Shown piece after piece: positions 41,939-54,476 of a stretch of DNA of 64,000 nucleotides. Numbering within the stretch: position 1 is the first letter of the stretch; the number at the start of each line of letters is the position of its first letter. This stretch comes from Mycolicibacterium chubuense. GTDB taxonomy: Bacteria; Actinomycetota; Actinomycetes; Mycobacteriales; Mycobacteriaceae. The stretch is from positions 215,229-279,228 of the forward strand of contig NZ_JYNX01000060.1 of NCBI RefSeq assembly GCF_001044255.1, read 5' to 3'. Below the pieces are notes generated by a model. That model was not told the origin of the DNA, searched no databases, and was given only the letters and a program-made list of their open reading frames with translations. Made by a program: the position numbers and the translations under genes.

Positions 41939-41956
41939 GGCCCCGCAGGAGGGGCC
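41939..41956 (+). terminator. Possible hairpin terminator after DUF4407-like gene
   Basis: GGCCCC (41939-41944) pairs with GGGGCC (41951-41956) around a 6-base loop, 6 bases after the stop at 41932. There is no U tract. It might separate the DUF4407-like gene from the topoisomerase pair, or only attenuate read-through. Confidence 0.4.
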
Positions 41957-42041
41957 TCCCACTCCGCCGCGGCTGAGCCATGATGTCCGTCCCGCCGTTT
42001 ACGATTTCCGGCACACCCATGACCGTTGAAAGGGGCGCGCA

Positions 42042-44075
42042 GTGAGTTACACCGCCGCCGACATCACCGAGCTCGACGATGTCCAGCACACACGCCTGCG
42101 ACCGGCGGTCAACCTCGGGCTCGACGTGCTCAACACCGCTCTGCGGGAGATCGTCGACAATGCGATCGAGGAGGTTGCCGACCCGAGCCACGGGGGAACC
42201 ACCGTCACCATCACGTTGCACGCCGACGGGTCTGTCAGCGTCGCCGACGACGGCCGCGGCCTGCCCGTCGACACCGACCCGGTGAACGGGAAGAACGGCA
42301 TCGTCAAGACGCTCGGCACCGCGCGGGCGGGTGGCAAGTTCTCCGCGCACTCCGACGCGGCCAGTACCGGCGCCGGCCTGAACGGGATCGGCGCGGCGGC
42401 CGCGGTGTTCATCTCCGCGCGGACCGACGTGACCGTGCGCCGGGCCGGCAAGACCTACCTGCAGAGCTTCGGCGGCGGCTACCCCGGGGTGTTCGAGGGC
42501 AAGGACTTCGACCCGGATGCCTCGTTCACCCGTGCCGACACGCAGAAGCTGCGCGGCTCGGGCAACCGGAAGCCGGATGCCCACGGCACCACGGTGCGCA
42601 TCCTGTTCGATCCCGCCGTCGTGCCGGACAGCAGCGTGGACATCAACGAGGTGCTGCTGCGCGCGCACGCGGCTTCCCGGATGTCCCCCGGGGTGCACCT
42701 GACCGTCATCGACGAGGGGTGGCCGGGTGACGAGGTCCGGCCCGAGTTGCTCGAGGCGTTCAGCGGCCCGTGGGGCACCGACACCCTGCTCGACCTCATG
42801 TGCGCCGCCGCGGGCACTCCCGTGCCCGGCGTACGCGCGGTGGTCGAGGGCCGCGGCGAGTACACCACCGGCCGCGGCCCGACGCCGTTCCGGTGGTCCT
42901 TGACCGCCGGCCCCGCCGAGCCCGCCACGGTCGCCGCGTTCTGCAACACGGTGCGCACCCCCGGCGGCGGATCCCATCTGACGGCTGCGGTGAAAGGACT
43001 GTCGGAGGCGTTGGCCGATCGCGCGTCCCGTATTCGTGACCTCGGGCTGGCCAAGGGCGAAGACGGCCCGGAGGCGCAGGATTTCGCCGCGGTGACCGCG
43101 CTCGCCGTGGACACCCGCGCCCCCGACGTGTCGTGGGACTCGCAGGCCAAGACTGCGGTGTCCTCGCGCTCGCTGAACGTCGCGATGGCCCCCGATGTGG
43201 CGCGCAGTGTCACCATCTGGGCGGCCAACCCGGGCAACGCGGACGCCGTGTCGCTGTGGACCACATTGGCCCTGGAGTCGGCCCGGGCGCGGCGCAGCGC
43301 CGAGGGCGCCAAGGCCCGGTCGCGGGCGGCGTCGAAAGCCAAAGGCCTGGGCACCAATCTGTCGCTGCCGCCGAAGCTGCTCCCCAGCCGTGAGACCGGG
43401 CGCGGATCGGGCGCCGAGTTGTTCCTGTGCGAGGGCGATTCGGCATTGGGCACGATCAAGGCGGCGCGCGACGCCACGTTCCAGGCGGCCTTCCCGCTGA
43501 AAGGCAAGCCGCCCAACGTCTACGGGTTCACCGTCAACAAGGCACGTGCCAAGGACGAATTCGATTCGATCGAGCGCATCCTGGGCTGCGGGGTTCGCGA
43601 CAACTGCGATCCGGAGTCGTGTCGTTACGACCGGATCCTGTTCGCCTCCGACGCCGATCCCGATGGCGGCAACATCAACTCCAGTCTCATCTCGATGTTC
43701 CTCGACTTCTACCGGCCGCTCGTCAAAGCGGGCATGGTCTACGTCACGTTGCCACCGCTGTTCGTCGTCAAAGACGGTCAGCAGCGCATCTACTGTCAGG
43801 ACGAGTCCGAACGCGACGCCGCGGTGGCGCAGCTGAAAGCCGCGTCCAACCGCAAAGTCGAGGTCCAGCGCAACAAGGGCCTCGGCGAGATGGACGCCGA
43901 CGACTTCTGGAACACCGTGCTGGATCCGCAGCGCCGCACGGTCATTCGCGTCCATCTCGACGACGGCGACCCGAAACTGCACCACACCCTGTTCGGTGGG
44001 CCCCCCGAGGGCAGGCGCAGCTGGATGGCTGAGATCGCCGCGCGGGTCGACACCGCCGCTCTGGATCTGACGTAG
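42042..44075 (+). CDS. topoN: Atypical type II topoisomerase, GyrB/ParE-like subunit (TopoN-like)
   Basis: A 677-residue GyrB-type ATPase subunit. GHKL ATPase motifs: LREIVDNAIEE (Glu36, Asn40), VADDGRGLPVD (Asp70) and GAGLNGIGAAA (112-118). The ATP-contact QTK motif is QAK here (368-370). TOPRIM motifs: LFLCEGDSALG (Glu464) and ASDADPDGGNI (Asp537, 539, 541), then NKGLGEMDADDFW. All catalytic acids are kept but the usual gyrase/topo IV wording (PLRGK, DADVDGAHI) has changed. M. smegmatis is known to carry an atypical topoisomerase, TopoN/TopoM, reported to introduce positive supercoils; this is my basis for the name. GTG 42042 follows AAAGGGG. It is 8 bases before the partner gene. Confidence 0.85.
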   Translation: MSYTAADITELDDVQHTRLRPAVNLGLDVLNTALREIVDNAIEEVADPSHGGTTVTITLHADGSVSVADDGRGLPVDTDPVNGKNGIVKTLGTARAGGKFSAHSDAASTGAGLNGIGAAAAVFISARTDVTVRRAGKTYLQSFGGGYPGVFEGKDFDPDASFTRADTQKLRGSGNRKPDAHGTTVRILFDPAVVPDSSVDINEVLLRAHAASRMSPGVHLTVIDEGWPGDEVRPELLEAFSGPWGTDTLLDLMCAAAGTPVPGVRAVVEGRGEYTTGRGPTPFRWSLTAGPAEPATVAAFCNTVRTPGGGSHLTAAVKGLSEALADRASRIRDLGLAKGEDGPEAQDFAAVTALAVDTRAPDVSWDSQAKTAVSSRSLNVAMAPDVARSVTIWAANPGNADAVSLWTTLALESARARRSAEGAKARSRAASKAKGLGTNLSLPPKLLPSRETGRGSGAELFLCEGDSALGTIKAARDATFQAAFPLKGKPPNVYGFTVNKARAKDEFDSIERILGCGVRDNCDPESCRYDRILFASDADPDGGNINSSLISMFLDFYRPLVKAGMVYVTLPPLFVVKDGQQRIYCQDESERDAAVAQLKAASNRKVEVQRNKGLGEMDADDFWNTVLDPQRRTVIRVHLDDGDPKLHHTLFGGPPEGRRSWMAEIAARVDTAALDLT

Positions 44076-44083
44076 GAGAACAC

Positions 44084-46222
44084 GTGACCGCCACCCTGGA
44101 CGTTCCCGACCAGAACCCCGACCTGGTGCTCGACCAGAGCGCCGACGACTACTGGAACCACTACCAGCTGACCTTCGCGCTGTACAGCGTCAGCGACCGC
44201 GCGATCCCCTCGGCCTTCGACGGTCTCAAGCCCGGCCAGCGGCGGTTGCTCTACCAGATGCACGACTCGAGGCTGCTGCCCGGGAACAAGCCGCAGAAGT
44301 CCTCGAAGGTCTGCTCGGCGGTCACCGGCAATCTGCATCCGCACGGCGGCGCGTCCATGTACGGTGCCGCCGCACTGATGGCCGCAGAGTTCCAGCGCGT
44401 GAAAGTCATTGACGGACAGGGTGCGTTCCCCCGTATCCAGGGTGACATCCCGGCGGCCGATCGCTACACCGAGATGCGGCTGTCGGCACCCGGCGCGGCA
44501 CTGACCGCCGAACTCAACGACCACGCGGTGCCGATGGTCCCGACGTTCGACGGCGAGTGGATCGAGCCGACCGTGCTGCCCGCGCAGTGGCCGGTGCTGC
44601 TCTGCAACGGCGCGGTCGGCATCGCCGAAGGCTGGGCCACCAAGGTGCCTGCGCACAATCCGCGGGAGATCATGGCCGCCTGCCGGGCGCTGCTGAAGAC
44701 CCCGAACATGACCGATGACCGATTGCTCAAGCTGATTCCCGGGCCCGACTGGGGATGCGGAGCTTCCGTGGTCGGCACCGCCGGGCTGCGCGAGTACATC
44801 ACCACCGGTCGAGGCGCGTTCACGGTCCGTGGCACGGTGTCGGTCGAGGGCAAGAACTGCATCATCACCGAGCTTCCGCCCGGGGTGGCGAGCAACACTG
44901 TGCAGGAACGGATCCGGGCCCTGGTGGAGTCCGGTGAGATGGCGGGTGTGGCCGACATGTCCGACCTCACCGACCGGCGCAACGGGCTGCGGATCGTGGT
45001 CACCGCCAAGCGCGGGCACAACGCCGAGACCATCCGTGACCAGCTGCTGGCCCTGACGCCGCTGGAGTCCACGTTCGCCGCCAGCCTGGTCGCGCTGGAC
45101 GAGGATCGGGTGCCCCGCTGGTGGTCAGTGCGCGAACTGATCGCCGCGTTCCTGCACCTGCGCGACTCAGTGGTGTTGCGGCGCAGCGAGTATCGCCTGG
45201 AGAAGGTCACCGCGCGGCGCCACCTGGTGGCCGGCCTGATGACGATCCACCTCGACATTGATACTGCCGTCGCGATCATACGGAGCTCCGACACCGTCGA
45301 CGACGCACGTCAAGGCCTGAAGGAGCGGTTCGGTATCGACACCGAACAGGCCGATTACGTGCTGGCACTTCAACTTCGCCGATTGACCAAGCTCGACGTC
45401 ATCGAACTGCAGGCCGAAGCCGAGAAGCTCGACGCCGAGTTCGCACAGCTCACCGAACTGGTGTCGAATCCCGATGCGCGCCGGAAGGTGATCGACCAGG
45501 AACTGGTGGAGACCGCCAAGCTGTTCAAGGGCGCGGAGTTCGACCGGCGCACCGTGCTTGACTTCGAGGCCACCCCGACCGTGTCCGGCTCGGACGAGGA
45601 CGGCGCCCGCGAGCGCAAGATCAACCCCGCCTGGCGCCTCGATGACCGCGGGGTGTTCTCCGACAGCCACGGCGAGCTGCTCACCTCCGGTCTGGGCTGG
45701 GCTGTCTGGACCGACGGCCGGGTGAAGTTCACCAACGGCAACGGTCTGCCGTTCAAGATCCGCGACATCCCGGTGGCGCCCGACATCACCGGACTGGTCC
45801 GGTCGGGGGTGCTCGCACCCGGATCCCATCTGGCTCTGGTGACGCGACGCGGCAAGGTGCTGCGGATCGATCCCGCCGCGGTGAATCCGCAGGGCGCGGC
45901 CGGCAACGGGGTCGCCGGCGTCAAGCTGGCGGGCGATGACGACGAGGTGATCGCCGCCCTGCCGCTGACGTGCCAGAACGGTGAAGCTCTCCTGTCGATC
46001 TCCGGGAAGGCCTGGAAGGTCACGGACGTCGCCGACATCCCGGTCAAGGGCCGGGGCGGCGCCGGGGTCGGCTTCCATCCGTTCGTCGCCGGAGAGGACG
46101 CGCTGCTGGCCGCGGCGGTGTCGGCGACCGGGTACGTGCGCGGAACGAAGGCCGTGCGCGCGGAGAAACGCGCCAAGGCCTCGATCAAGGGGTCCGGGGC
46201 AGACGTGACACCGGCGGGCTAG
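44084..46222 (+). CDS. topoM: Atypical type II topoisomerase, GyrA/ParC-like subunit (TopoM-like)
   Basis: A 712-residue cleavage subunit that pairs with TopoN. The catalytic Tyr is Tyr128 in AADRYTEMRL. The quinolone-determining stretch reads NLHPHGGASMYG (83-94): where M. tuberculosis GyrA has Asp89 and Asp94, both are Gly here, while Ala90 and Ser91 match. The C-terminal domain has repeated beta-pinwheel-like blades, with KGRGGAGVGF instead of the GyrA box QRRGGKG, so it is not a standard gyrase. The start is GTG 44084, 8 bases after the topoN stop. It was named from the M. smegmatis pair; the activity here is not shown. Confidence 0.85.
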   Translation: MTATLDVPDQNPDLVLDQSADDYWNHYQLTFALYSVSDRAIPSAFDGLKPGQRRLLYQMHDSRLLPGNKPQKSSKVCSAVTGNLHPHGGASMYGAAALMAAEFQRVKVIDGQGAFPRIQGDIPAADRYTEMRLSAPGAALTAELNDHAVPMVPTFDGEWIEPTVLPAQWPVLLCNGAVGIAEGWATKVPAHNPREIMAACRALLKTPNMTDDRLLKLIPGPDWGCGASVVGTAGLREYITTGRGAFTVRGTVSVEGKNCIITELPPGVASNTVQERIRALVESGEMAGVADMSDLTDRRNGLRIVVTAKRGHNAETIRDQLLALTPLESTFAASLVALDEDRVPRWWSVRELIAAFLHLRDSVVLRRSEYRLEKVTARRHLVAGLMTIHLDIDTAVAIIRSSDTVDDARQGLKERFGIDTEQADYVLALQLRRLTKLDVIELQAEAEKLDAEFAQLTELVSNPDARRKVIDQELVETAKLFKGAEFDRRTVLDFEATPTVSGSDEDGARERKINPAWRLDDRGVFSDSHGELLTSGLGWAVWTDGRVKFTNGNGLPFKIRDIPVAPDITGLVRSGVLAPGSHLALVTRRGKVLRIDPAAVNPQGAAGNGVAGVKLAGDDDEVIAALPLTCQNGEALLSISGKAWKVTDVADIPVKGRGGAGVGFHPFVAGEDALLAAAVSATGYVRGTKAVRAEKRAKASIKGSGADVTPAG

Positions 46223-46280
46223 CCACCGCGCAGCCGCACCCCCGGCAGGTCATCGTCGACGTAACGTCGTTGGGCTCACG

Positions 46281-49217
<2,937 letters not shown>

Positions 49218-49218
<1 letters not shown>

Positions 49219-50525
49219 CAGTGGTACTCACTCAGTCGTGGCGCGACGCCGGCGGCCACCGCCAGCGCAGCGAACACACTGATCGCCGCCGCGCCGAACG
49301 GAAGGAGGTTCAGCGCGGTGTAGGCCTGTGCGATCCCGTCGCGTTGCCGTTCGCGCAGTTCGGTGATCTCGTCCCGTAGCGCCGTGTCCAATTGCGTGAA
49401 CAGGACCGTTGAGTGCTGCGGCGCGTCATCTTGCGCGATCGCCACTGCGCCGCCATAGTCACCGCCGGCCAGCTTGCTCCGGATCTCCTCATGCGACCGC
49501 ATCCAGCGGTGTAGTGCGTCCGCCGCCCCGTCAACTCTGTGCTCGTCGAGCAGCCACCCCATCTGTGCGGTCCGCTCACCGAATCGCATGTCGGACATCG
49601 AATCGGAGCCCCGCTTGAGCAACCCGAGGATCTCCTCCGCACGGGCCTGCTGCGCGAGGATCCGTGCTTGGACCACGGTGTTCATCGGCTCACCGCCCTG
49701 CGTCCGCGCATTGCCGGCGGCATGCGTAGACACCAGCCCGGCCACCGACAACCACACCACGAGCACCGCCATCAGCGCCGACGCGAGCAGCAGTCCGGAG
49801 TTGAACCGACGATGGCTGCGCCGGGCAAGCATCACCTGGGAGAGCACCAGCAACACGAGCACGAGTAGGGCCACCGCGATCACGACTCGGAGCGGGCCGA
49901 TGGAGCGCCCCGACGTGGTGACGGCATCGGATTGGCTGGCGTACAACTGTCCGGCGGCCGGCAGGATGCCCTTCTGCATCAATGCCGACGATTCGTTGAG
50001 ATAGGCGACTCCGATCGGGTTACCGGCGCGGTTGCTGGCCTGAGCAGTCGCTACGATCCCGGTGTACACCGCCAGTTGATTGGAGATGTCGGTCAGCATT
50101 CTCAGCGAATGAATATCGTTGGGCAGCACGCCATTAGAGGCGGTGACGAGGCCGGCAGAAGCTTGTCCGACGGCGGCGTCGTACCCACTGCGAACGTCGC
50201 GGGGAGCGACGCCACCGGACAAGAACCCGGTGGCCGCGCTCGTGTTCGCGAACGAGAGTGCGCTGTAGACCCGTTGTGCTGCGTCCGCCAGCGGTTCGGT
50301 GCGTGATCGGAGGGTCTCGAGCTGGCCCTGCCGGTCGTAAACCGTCTTAGATGTGGCCGCGCCGATGCACAGCAGCGCAACGACCAGAACCACCGCTGAC
50401 CAGGCTATCCGGCCCGGTGTGGCTCTGAGGAAGTCGAGGACGGGCCGGTCTGTCTCCTCGTCGTCGACGAGCAGGGACTCGTCGAGTGTGCGCGTCCGCT
50501 GCTGCGCCAGCCCACCTCTGCCCAC
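49218..50525 (-). CDS. glnX: GlnX-like membrane sensor protein
   Basis: A 435-residue membrane protein. Spans are near residues 40-60 (WSAVVLVVALLCIGAATS), 213-235 (VVIAVALLVLVLLVLSQVML), 246-266 and 405-425. A long extracytoplasmic helical segment (residues 60-210) would contact GlnH. The pattern of one span, long domain, two spans, another domain and a last span matches mycobacterial GlnX. It is the first gene in the operon, starting GTG 50525. The 174 bases upstream of it to the UvrA2 gene end hold no supported gene. Confidence 0.85.
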
Positions 50526-50699
50526 GTGACATCACCTCATCGCACGTTGGGCCTGGATGCCTCCATCCAGTGCCGATGGATCGCACGGTAGCCCTCGAAG
50601 GCGGATTGCGAAGGTGGTTGCCCATAGCTGACGGCCGCCCTGATACTCGAGGGTCCGATCCACCACAGGAATCGCGTTGATCCTGCGGTCGGATCTCCG

Positions 50700-53231
50700 T
50701 CAACCCAGCTGCGCCGCGAGATAGGGCGCCGTGCGGCTCACCGTGTCGGCGGCGACCACTGCCGGCGCGCCGGCCACCACGACGGCACCGCCGTCGTCCC
50801 CGCCGCCGGGTCCGAGGTCGATGACGTGATCGGCCCTGGCCACCACCGCCATGTCGTGTTCGGCCACCACGACGGTGTTCCCGACGTCGACGAGGCGGTG
50901 CAGCTGACGTTCCAGGAGCTCGACGTCGGCCGGGTGCAGTCCCGTGGTCGGCTCGTCGAGGACATAGAGGGTGTGGCCCCGTTTGGCCCGCTGCAACTCG
51001 GTCGCCAGCTTGATGCGTTGCGCCTCACCGCCGGACAGTTCCGTCGCCGGTTGCCCCAACCGAAGATACCCGAGCCCGACGTCCCGCAGCGTAGCCAAAC
51101 TCCTTGCGGCGCTGGGCAGATCGCTCAGGAAGTCGGCAGCCTCGTCGACGGTCTGGGCCAGCACATCGGCGATCGTGCAGCCGCGGTAGGTGACCTCGAG
51201 GGTCTCCTCGGAGTAACGGGCCCCGCGACACGACGGACAGCTGGCGTAGGTGCCCGGCAGAAACAGCAGCTCGACCGCCACGAAACCCTCGCCCTGACAG
51301 GTGGGGCAGCGACCCTCGGCGACGTTGAACGAGAAGCGGCCGGCGCTCCAGCCGCGCCGACGGGCTTCGGCGGTGTCGGCGAACGCCTTACGGACGGCGT
51401 CGAACAGCCCGGTGTAGGTGGCCAGGTTCGACCGCGGAGTGCGTCCGATCGGGCGCTGGTCCACCGTGACGAGACGGTCGATCACCTCGGCTCCGTCGAC
51501 GGACACCCCGACACTGGAGTCGACATCGATGTCGAGGAGCTCGCCATCACCGTCGGACCCGGCGTCGTCGGGCTGGACGGAGCTTCCCAACTGCCTGGCC
51601 ATCACATCCCCGAGCACTTTGCAGACCAGCGTCGACTTGCCCGATCCTGACACCCCGGTGACGGCGACGAACATCCCCAACGGGATGTCGACGTCGACAT
51701 CGTGCAGGTTGTGGAAAGTGATGCCGCGCAGCCGCATGACGCCGATCGGCGTGCGGGTGGGTCGCTGGGTGGGCGGCCCGTCGGCGAACAGAAACCGTCG
51801 GGTCACCGAGGGTTCGATGTCCGCGAGGCCGGCCACCGGCCCGCTGTAGAGCACGTCGCCGCCCAGTTCACCGGCGCCGGGACCCACATCGATGATCCAG
51901 TCGGCGCGGCGCACCACATCCATGTCGTGCTCGACCACGAACAGCGAGTTCCCGGCGCGCCGAAGCCGGTCCAGCACGTCGAGCAGCGGTTCGGCATCGG
52001 CCGGATGGAGCCCTGCCGACGGCTCGTCCAGCACGTACAGGACGCCGAACAGCCCGGCCCGCAACTGGGTGGCCAGCCGCAGGCGCTGCAGTTCGCCGGG
52101 TGACACCGTCGGCGTGCGGCGGTTCAGGCTCAGGTAGCCGAGCCCCAGGTCGACCAGCACGGCGATCCTCGCGACCAGGTCGGACGCGATCATGGTTGCC
52201 ACTTCGGTGAATTCACCGGACTCGGTGGATTCGTAGGCCGCGGCGAACTCCGACCTGGCGGCCGCCGGCGACAGGACCTCGGCGAGCACGGTCAGCGGCA
52301 GGGCCGCCAGCTCGGCGATGGTGCGGCCGGCGAACGTCACCGCGAGCGCTTCGGGCCTCAGCCCGGAGCCGCCGCAGACGGGGCAGTCGGTGCTGTGCAC
52401 GTACTGCAGCACCCGGCGTCGCATCGTCGCGCTCTGCGAGTTGGCCAGTGTGTGGCGGACGTGGCGTTCGGCGCTGGAGAAGGTGCCGTTGTAATAGTAG
52501 TCAGCGGTGACCGGATGTTGGCTCGGATCGATCTCGACGGTGGGCTGATCCTCGGTGAAGAGAATCCACTCCCGCTGCCGCTTGGGCAATGTGCGCCACG
52601 GCTTGTCGATGTCGTAGCCGAGTGTGATGAGGATGTCGCGCAGATTCTGCCCCTGCCAGGCTCCGGGCCAGGCCGCAACCGCGCCTTCGCGGATGGTCAG
52701 CGACGGGTTGGGCACCAGCGTCTGCTCGGTGACCTCGTGGATGCGCCCGAGGCCGTGGCATTCCGGGCACGCACCGATGGTGGTGTTCGGCGAGAACGCA
52801 TCGGAGTCCAGCCGCACGGTGGCACCGGGCGGAAAGGTTCCGGCGCGGGAGAACAGCATGCGCAGCAGATTCGACAGCGTGGTGACGGTACCGACGGTCG
52901 ACCGCGACGTCGCGGAGCCGCGGCGCTGCTGCAGTGCGACCGCCGGCGGCAACCCGGTGATGTCGTCGACCTTCGGCGCGTCCTGAGGCAGCAGCAACCG
53001 GCGCGCATACGGTGCGACCGACTCGAAGTAGCGGCGCTGGGCCTCGGCATAGATGGTGCCGAACGCCAGCGAGGACTTCCCGGATCCCGACACCCCGGTG
53101 AACACCACGAAGGAGTCGCGCGGGGCGGCGACGTCCACGGTCTTCAGATTGTGCACACGTGATGCGTAGACGCGCAGATAGGGATCGGTCTCGGGTGTGC
53201 CTGGTCCAGTAGCGCCGTCCATCTGAGCCAT
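50700..53231 (-). CDS. UvrA2-type ABC ATPase (excinuclease A paralog)
   Basis: An 843-residue UvrA-like protein. Walker A1 VFTGVSGSGKSSLAF and A2 VTGVSGSGKSTLVCK, zinc-finger CxxC pairs (CPECHGLG; CPVCGGSG; CPTCQGEG; CPSCRG) and LSGGEAQRIKLATELQR with VLDEPTTGLHP are clear. The first ABC signature is changed to VSPGELQRLRLATQL. At about 840 residues it is shorter than UvrA1 (about 970) and probably lacks the UvrB-binding insert, as in UvrA2/DrrC-type proteins involved in damage tolerance or drug resistance. ATG 53231 (MAQMDG) lacks a good ribosome site; 53222 is an alternative. It follows no repair genes. Confidence 0.87.
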   Translation of the reverse strand: MAQMDGATGPGTPETDPYLRVYASRVHNLKTVDVAAPRDSFVVFTGVSGSGKSSLAFGTIYAEAQRRYFESVAPYARRLLLPQDAPKVDDITGLPPAVALQQRRGSATSRSTVGTVTTLSNLLRMLFSRAGTFPPGATVRLDSDAFSPNTTIGACPECHGLGRIHEVTEQTLVPNPSLTIREGAVAAWPGAWQGQNLRDILITLGYDIDKPWRTLPKRQREWILFTEDQPTVEIDPSQHPVTADYYYNGTFSSAERHVRHTLANSQSATMRRRVLQYVHSTDCPVCGGSGLRPEALAVTFAGRTIAELAALPLTVLAEVLSPAAARSEFAAAYESTESGEFTEVATMIASDLVARIAVLVDLGLGYLSLNRRTPTVSPGELQRLRLATQLRAGLFGVLYVLDEPSAGLHPADAEPLLDVLDRLRRAGNSLFVVEHDMDVVRRADWIIDVGPGAGELGGDVLYSGPVAGLADIEPSVTRRFLFADGPPTQRPTRTPIGVMRLRGITFHNLHDVDVDIPLGMFVAVTGVSGSGKSTLVCKVLGDVMARQLGSSVQPDDAGSDGDGELLDIDVDSSVGVSVDGAEVIDRLVTVDQRPIGRTPRSNLATYTGLFDAVRKAFADTAEARRRGWSAGRFSFNVAEGRCPTCQGEGFVAVELLFLPGTYASCPSCRGARYSEETLEVTYRGCTIADVLAQTVDEAADFLSDLPSAARSLATLRDVGLGYLRLGQPATELSGGEAQRIKLATELQRAKRGHTLYVLDEPTTGLHPADVELLERQLHRLVDVGNTVVVAEHDMAVVARADHVIDLGPGGGDDGGAVVVAGAPAVVAADTVSRTAPYLAAQLG

Positions 53232-53337
53232 TGTGTTGGATCGGCGAGTCCGACCCATAACCCCGCCGACACCGAATCTGCCCGCGAACCTGCCCACATC
53301 CCCAGGTGGTGCCACCACCAGGGGTTAACCTACCCGG

Positions 53338-54426
53338 ATGCCGTCGACGCCTCTTCCCGTGGTGCTGGCAACGCTCGCCCTGCGGCGCAGGCTCAAACAG
53401 CTGGCCGACATGCTGGTGCCGCCCCAGATCGCGATGCTCGATCTCGGCGAGGGCGTCGGCGGCGTCCAGGTCGCCGCCGCCATCGCCGAGCTGGGCATCG
53501 CCGACGTGCTGGCCGGCGGGCCGATGACCGCGGCGCAGATCGCGGCCCGGATCGACTGCGATGACGACACCACGCATCGTCTGCTGCGCGGCGCCGTCGC
53601 GTGCGGTCTGTGCACGATCGATCGCCGGACGGGGGCGGCGAAGCTGACGCGGATGGGTGCGGTGCTGCGCACCGATCACCCCGCGTCACTGCGGGCCTGG
53701 ATGCGCTACAAGGGGATGCGGTCGACGGTCGATGCCTGGGGTGGCCTGGCCGCCAGTGTGCGCAGCGGCCGCAGCGCCTTCGAGATCGTGCACGGTATGT
53801 CGGTGTGGGAGTGGTACGCGGCGCACCCGGAGGAGCAGCGCGTGTTCGCGGCGACGATGCGCCAGGCGACCGAGATCAGTGCCCGCGCCATCGCGCGGGT
53901 CTACCCGTGGCCGGACGGCGCGGTGGTGTGTGACGTCGCCGGCGGGATCGGCACGCTGCTGTCGGTGATCGTGGCCGAGGCGGGTGCGGACGTGCGCGGC
54001 GTTCTGGTCGACAGTGCGGGGATGATCGCCGAGGCCCGCGGACTCCTCGCTGAGCGCGGGGTGGCCGACCGCGTCGACTGCGTCGAGGGCGACATCTTCC
54101 GCGCCGTCGACACCACGGCCGACGTGTACCTGCTCAAGGACGTGCTGCACGACTGGGACGACGAGCGCTGCGCGAAGATCCTCAACGCGGTGGCGGCGAC
54201 CATGCCTCGTGGCAGCAGGCTCGTGGTGATCGAGTACCTCCAGCCGCCCCACCGGCCGAACGCGTTCTCCCCGCTGCTGGACCTGCACACGTTGACCCAA
54301 CGCGACGGCGGACGTCTTCGCTCCGCCGCCGAACTGTCCGACCTGCTGACCGGCGCGGGCCTGCGCCCCACCGGCCGGACGTTCTCGGTTGTCCCCCACG
54401 ACCTCATCGAGGCCGAGAAGATCTGA
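53338..54426 (+). CDS. SAM-dependent O-methyltransferase
   Basis: A 362-residue methyltransferase of the plant/polyketide O-methyltransferase type. A dimerisation winged-helix domain (residues 25-110; MLDLGEGVGGVQVAAAI and LTRMGAVLRTDHPASLRAW) comes before the SAM domain with VVCDVAGGIGTLLSVIV as motif I and LLKDVLHDWDDERCAKIL. Substrates in this family include hydroxylated polyketides and carotenoids; the one here is not known. It stands alone after the divergent UvrA2 gene, 106 bases away. Confidence 0.85.
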   Translation: MPSTPLPVVLATLALRRRLKQLADMLVPPQIAMLDLGEGVGGVQVAAAIAELGIADVLAGGPMTAAQIAARIDCDDDTTHRLLRGAVACGLCTIDRRTGAAKLTRMGAVLRTDHPASLRAWMRYKGMRSTVDAWGGLAASVRSGRSAFEIVHGMSVWEWYAAHPEEQRVFAATMRQATEISARAIARVYPWPDGAVVCDVAGGIGTLLSVIVAEAGADVRGVLVDSAGMIAEARGLLAERGVADRVDCVEGDIFRAVDTTADVYLLKDVLHDWDDERCAKILNAVAATMPRGSRLVVIEYLQPPHRPNAFSPLLDLHTLTQRDGGRLRSAAELSDLLTGAGLRPTGRTFSVVPHDLIEAEKI

Positions 54427-54476
54427 TTCATCTGTCCGGCAGCCGATATCGCGTCACCTCGACGGCGGAAGATTGG

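Noticed and set aside
41805-43985. A 726-codon open frame on the minus strand opposite the topoN gene
   Set aside because: It lies wholly against a gene with clear GyrB motifs, has no recognisable domains and is Arg/Gly/His-rich, as expected for a frame shadow in high-GC DNA.
46259-46275. Short palindrome around CGACGTAACGTCG between topoM and pknG
   Set aside because: The arms are 6 bases with a single-base loop, too small for a terminator, and there is no divergent promoter between these convergent genes to suggest an operator.
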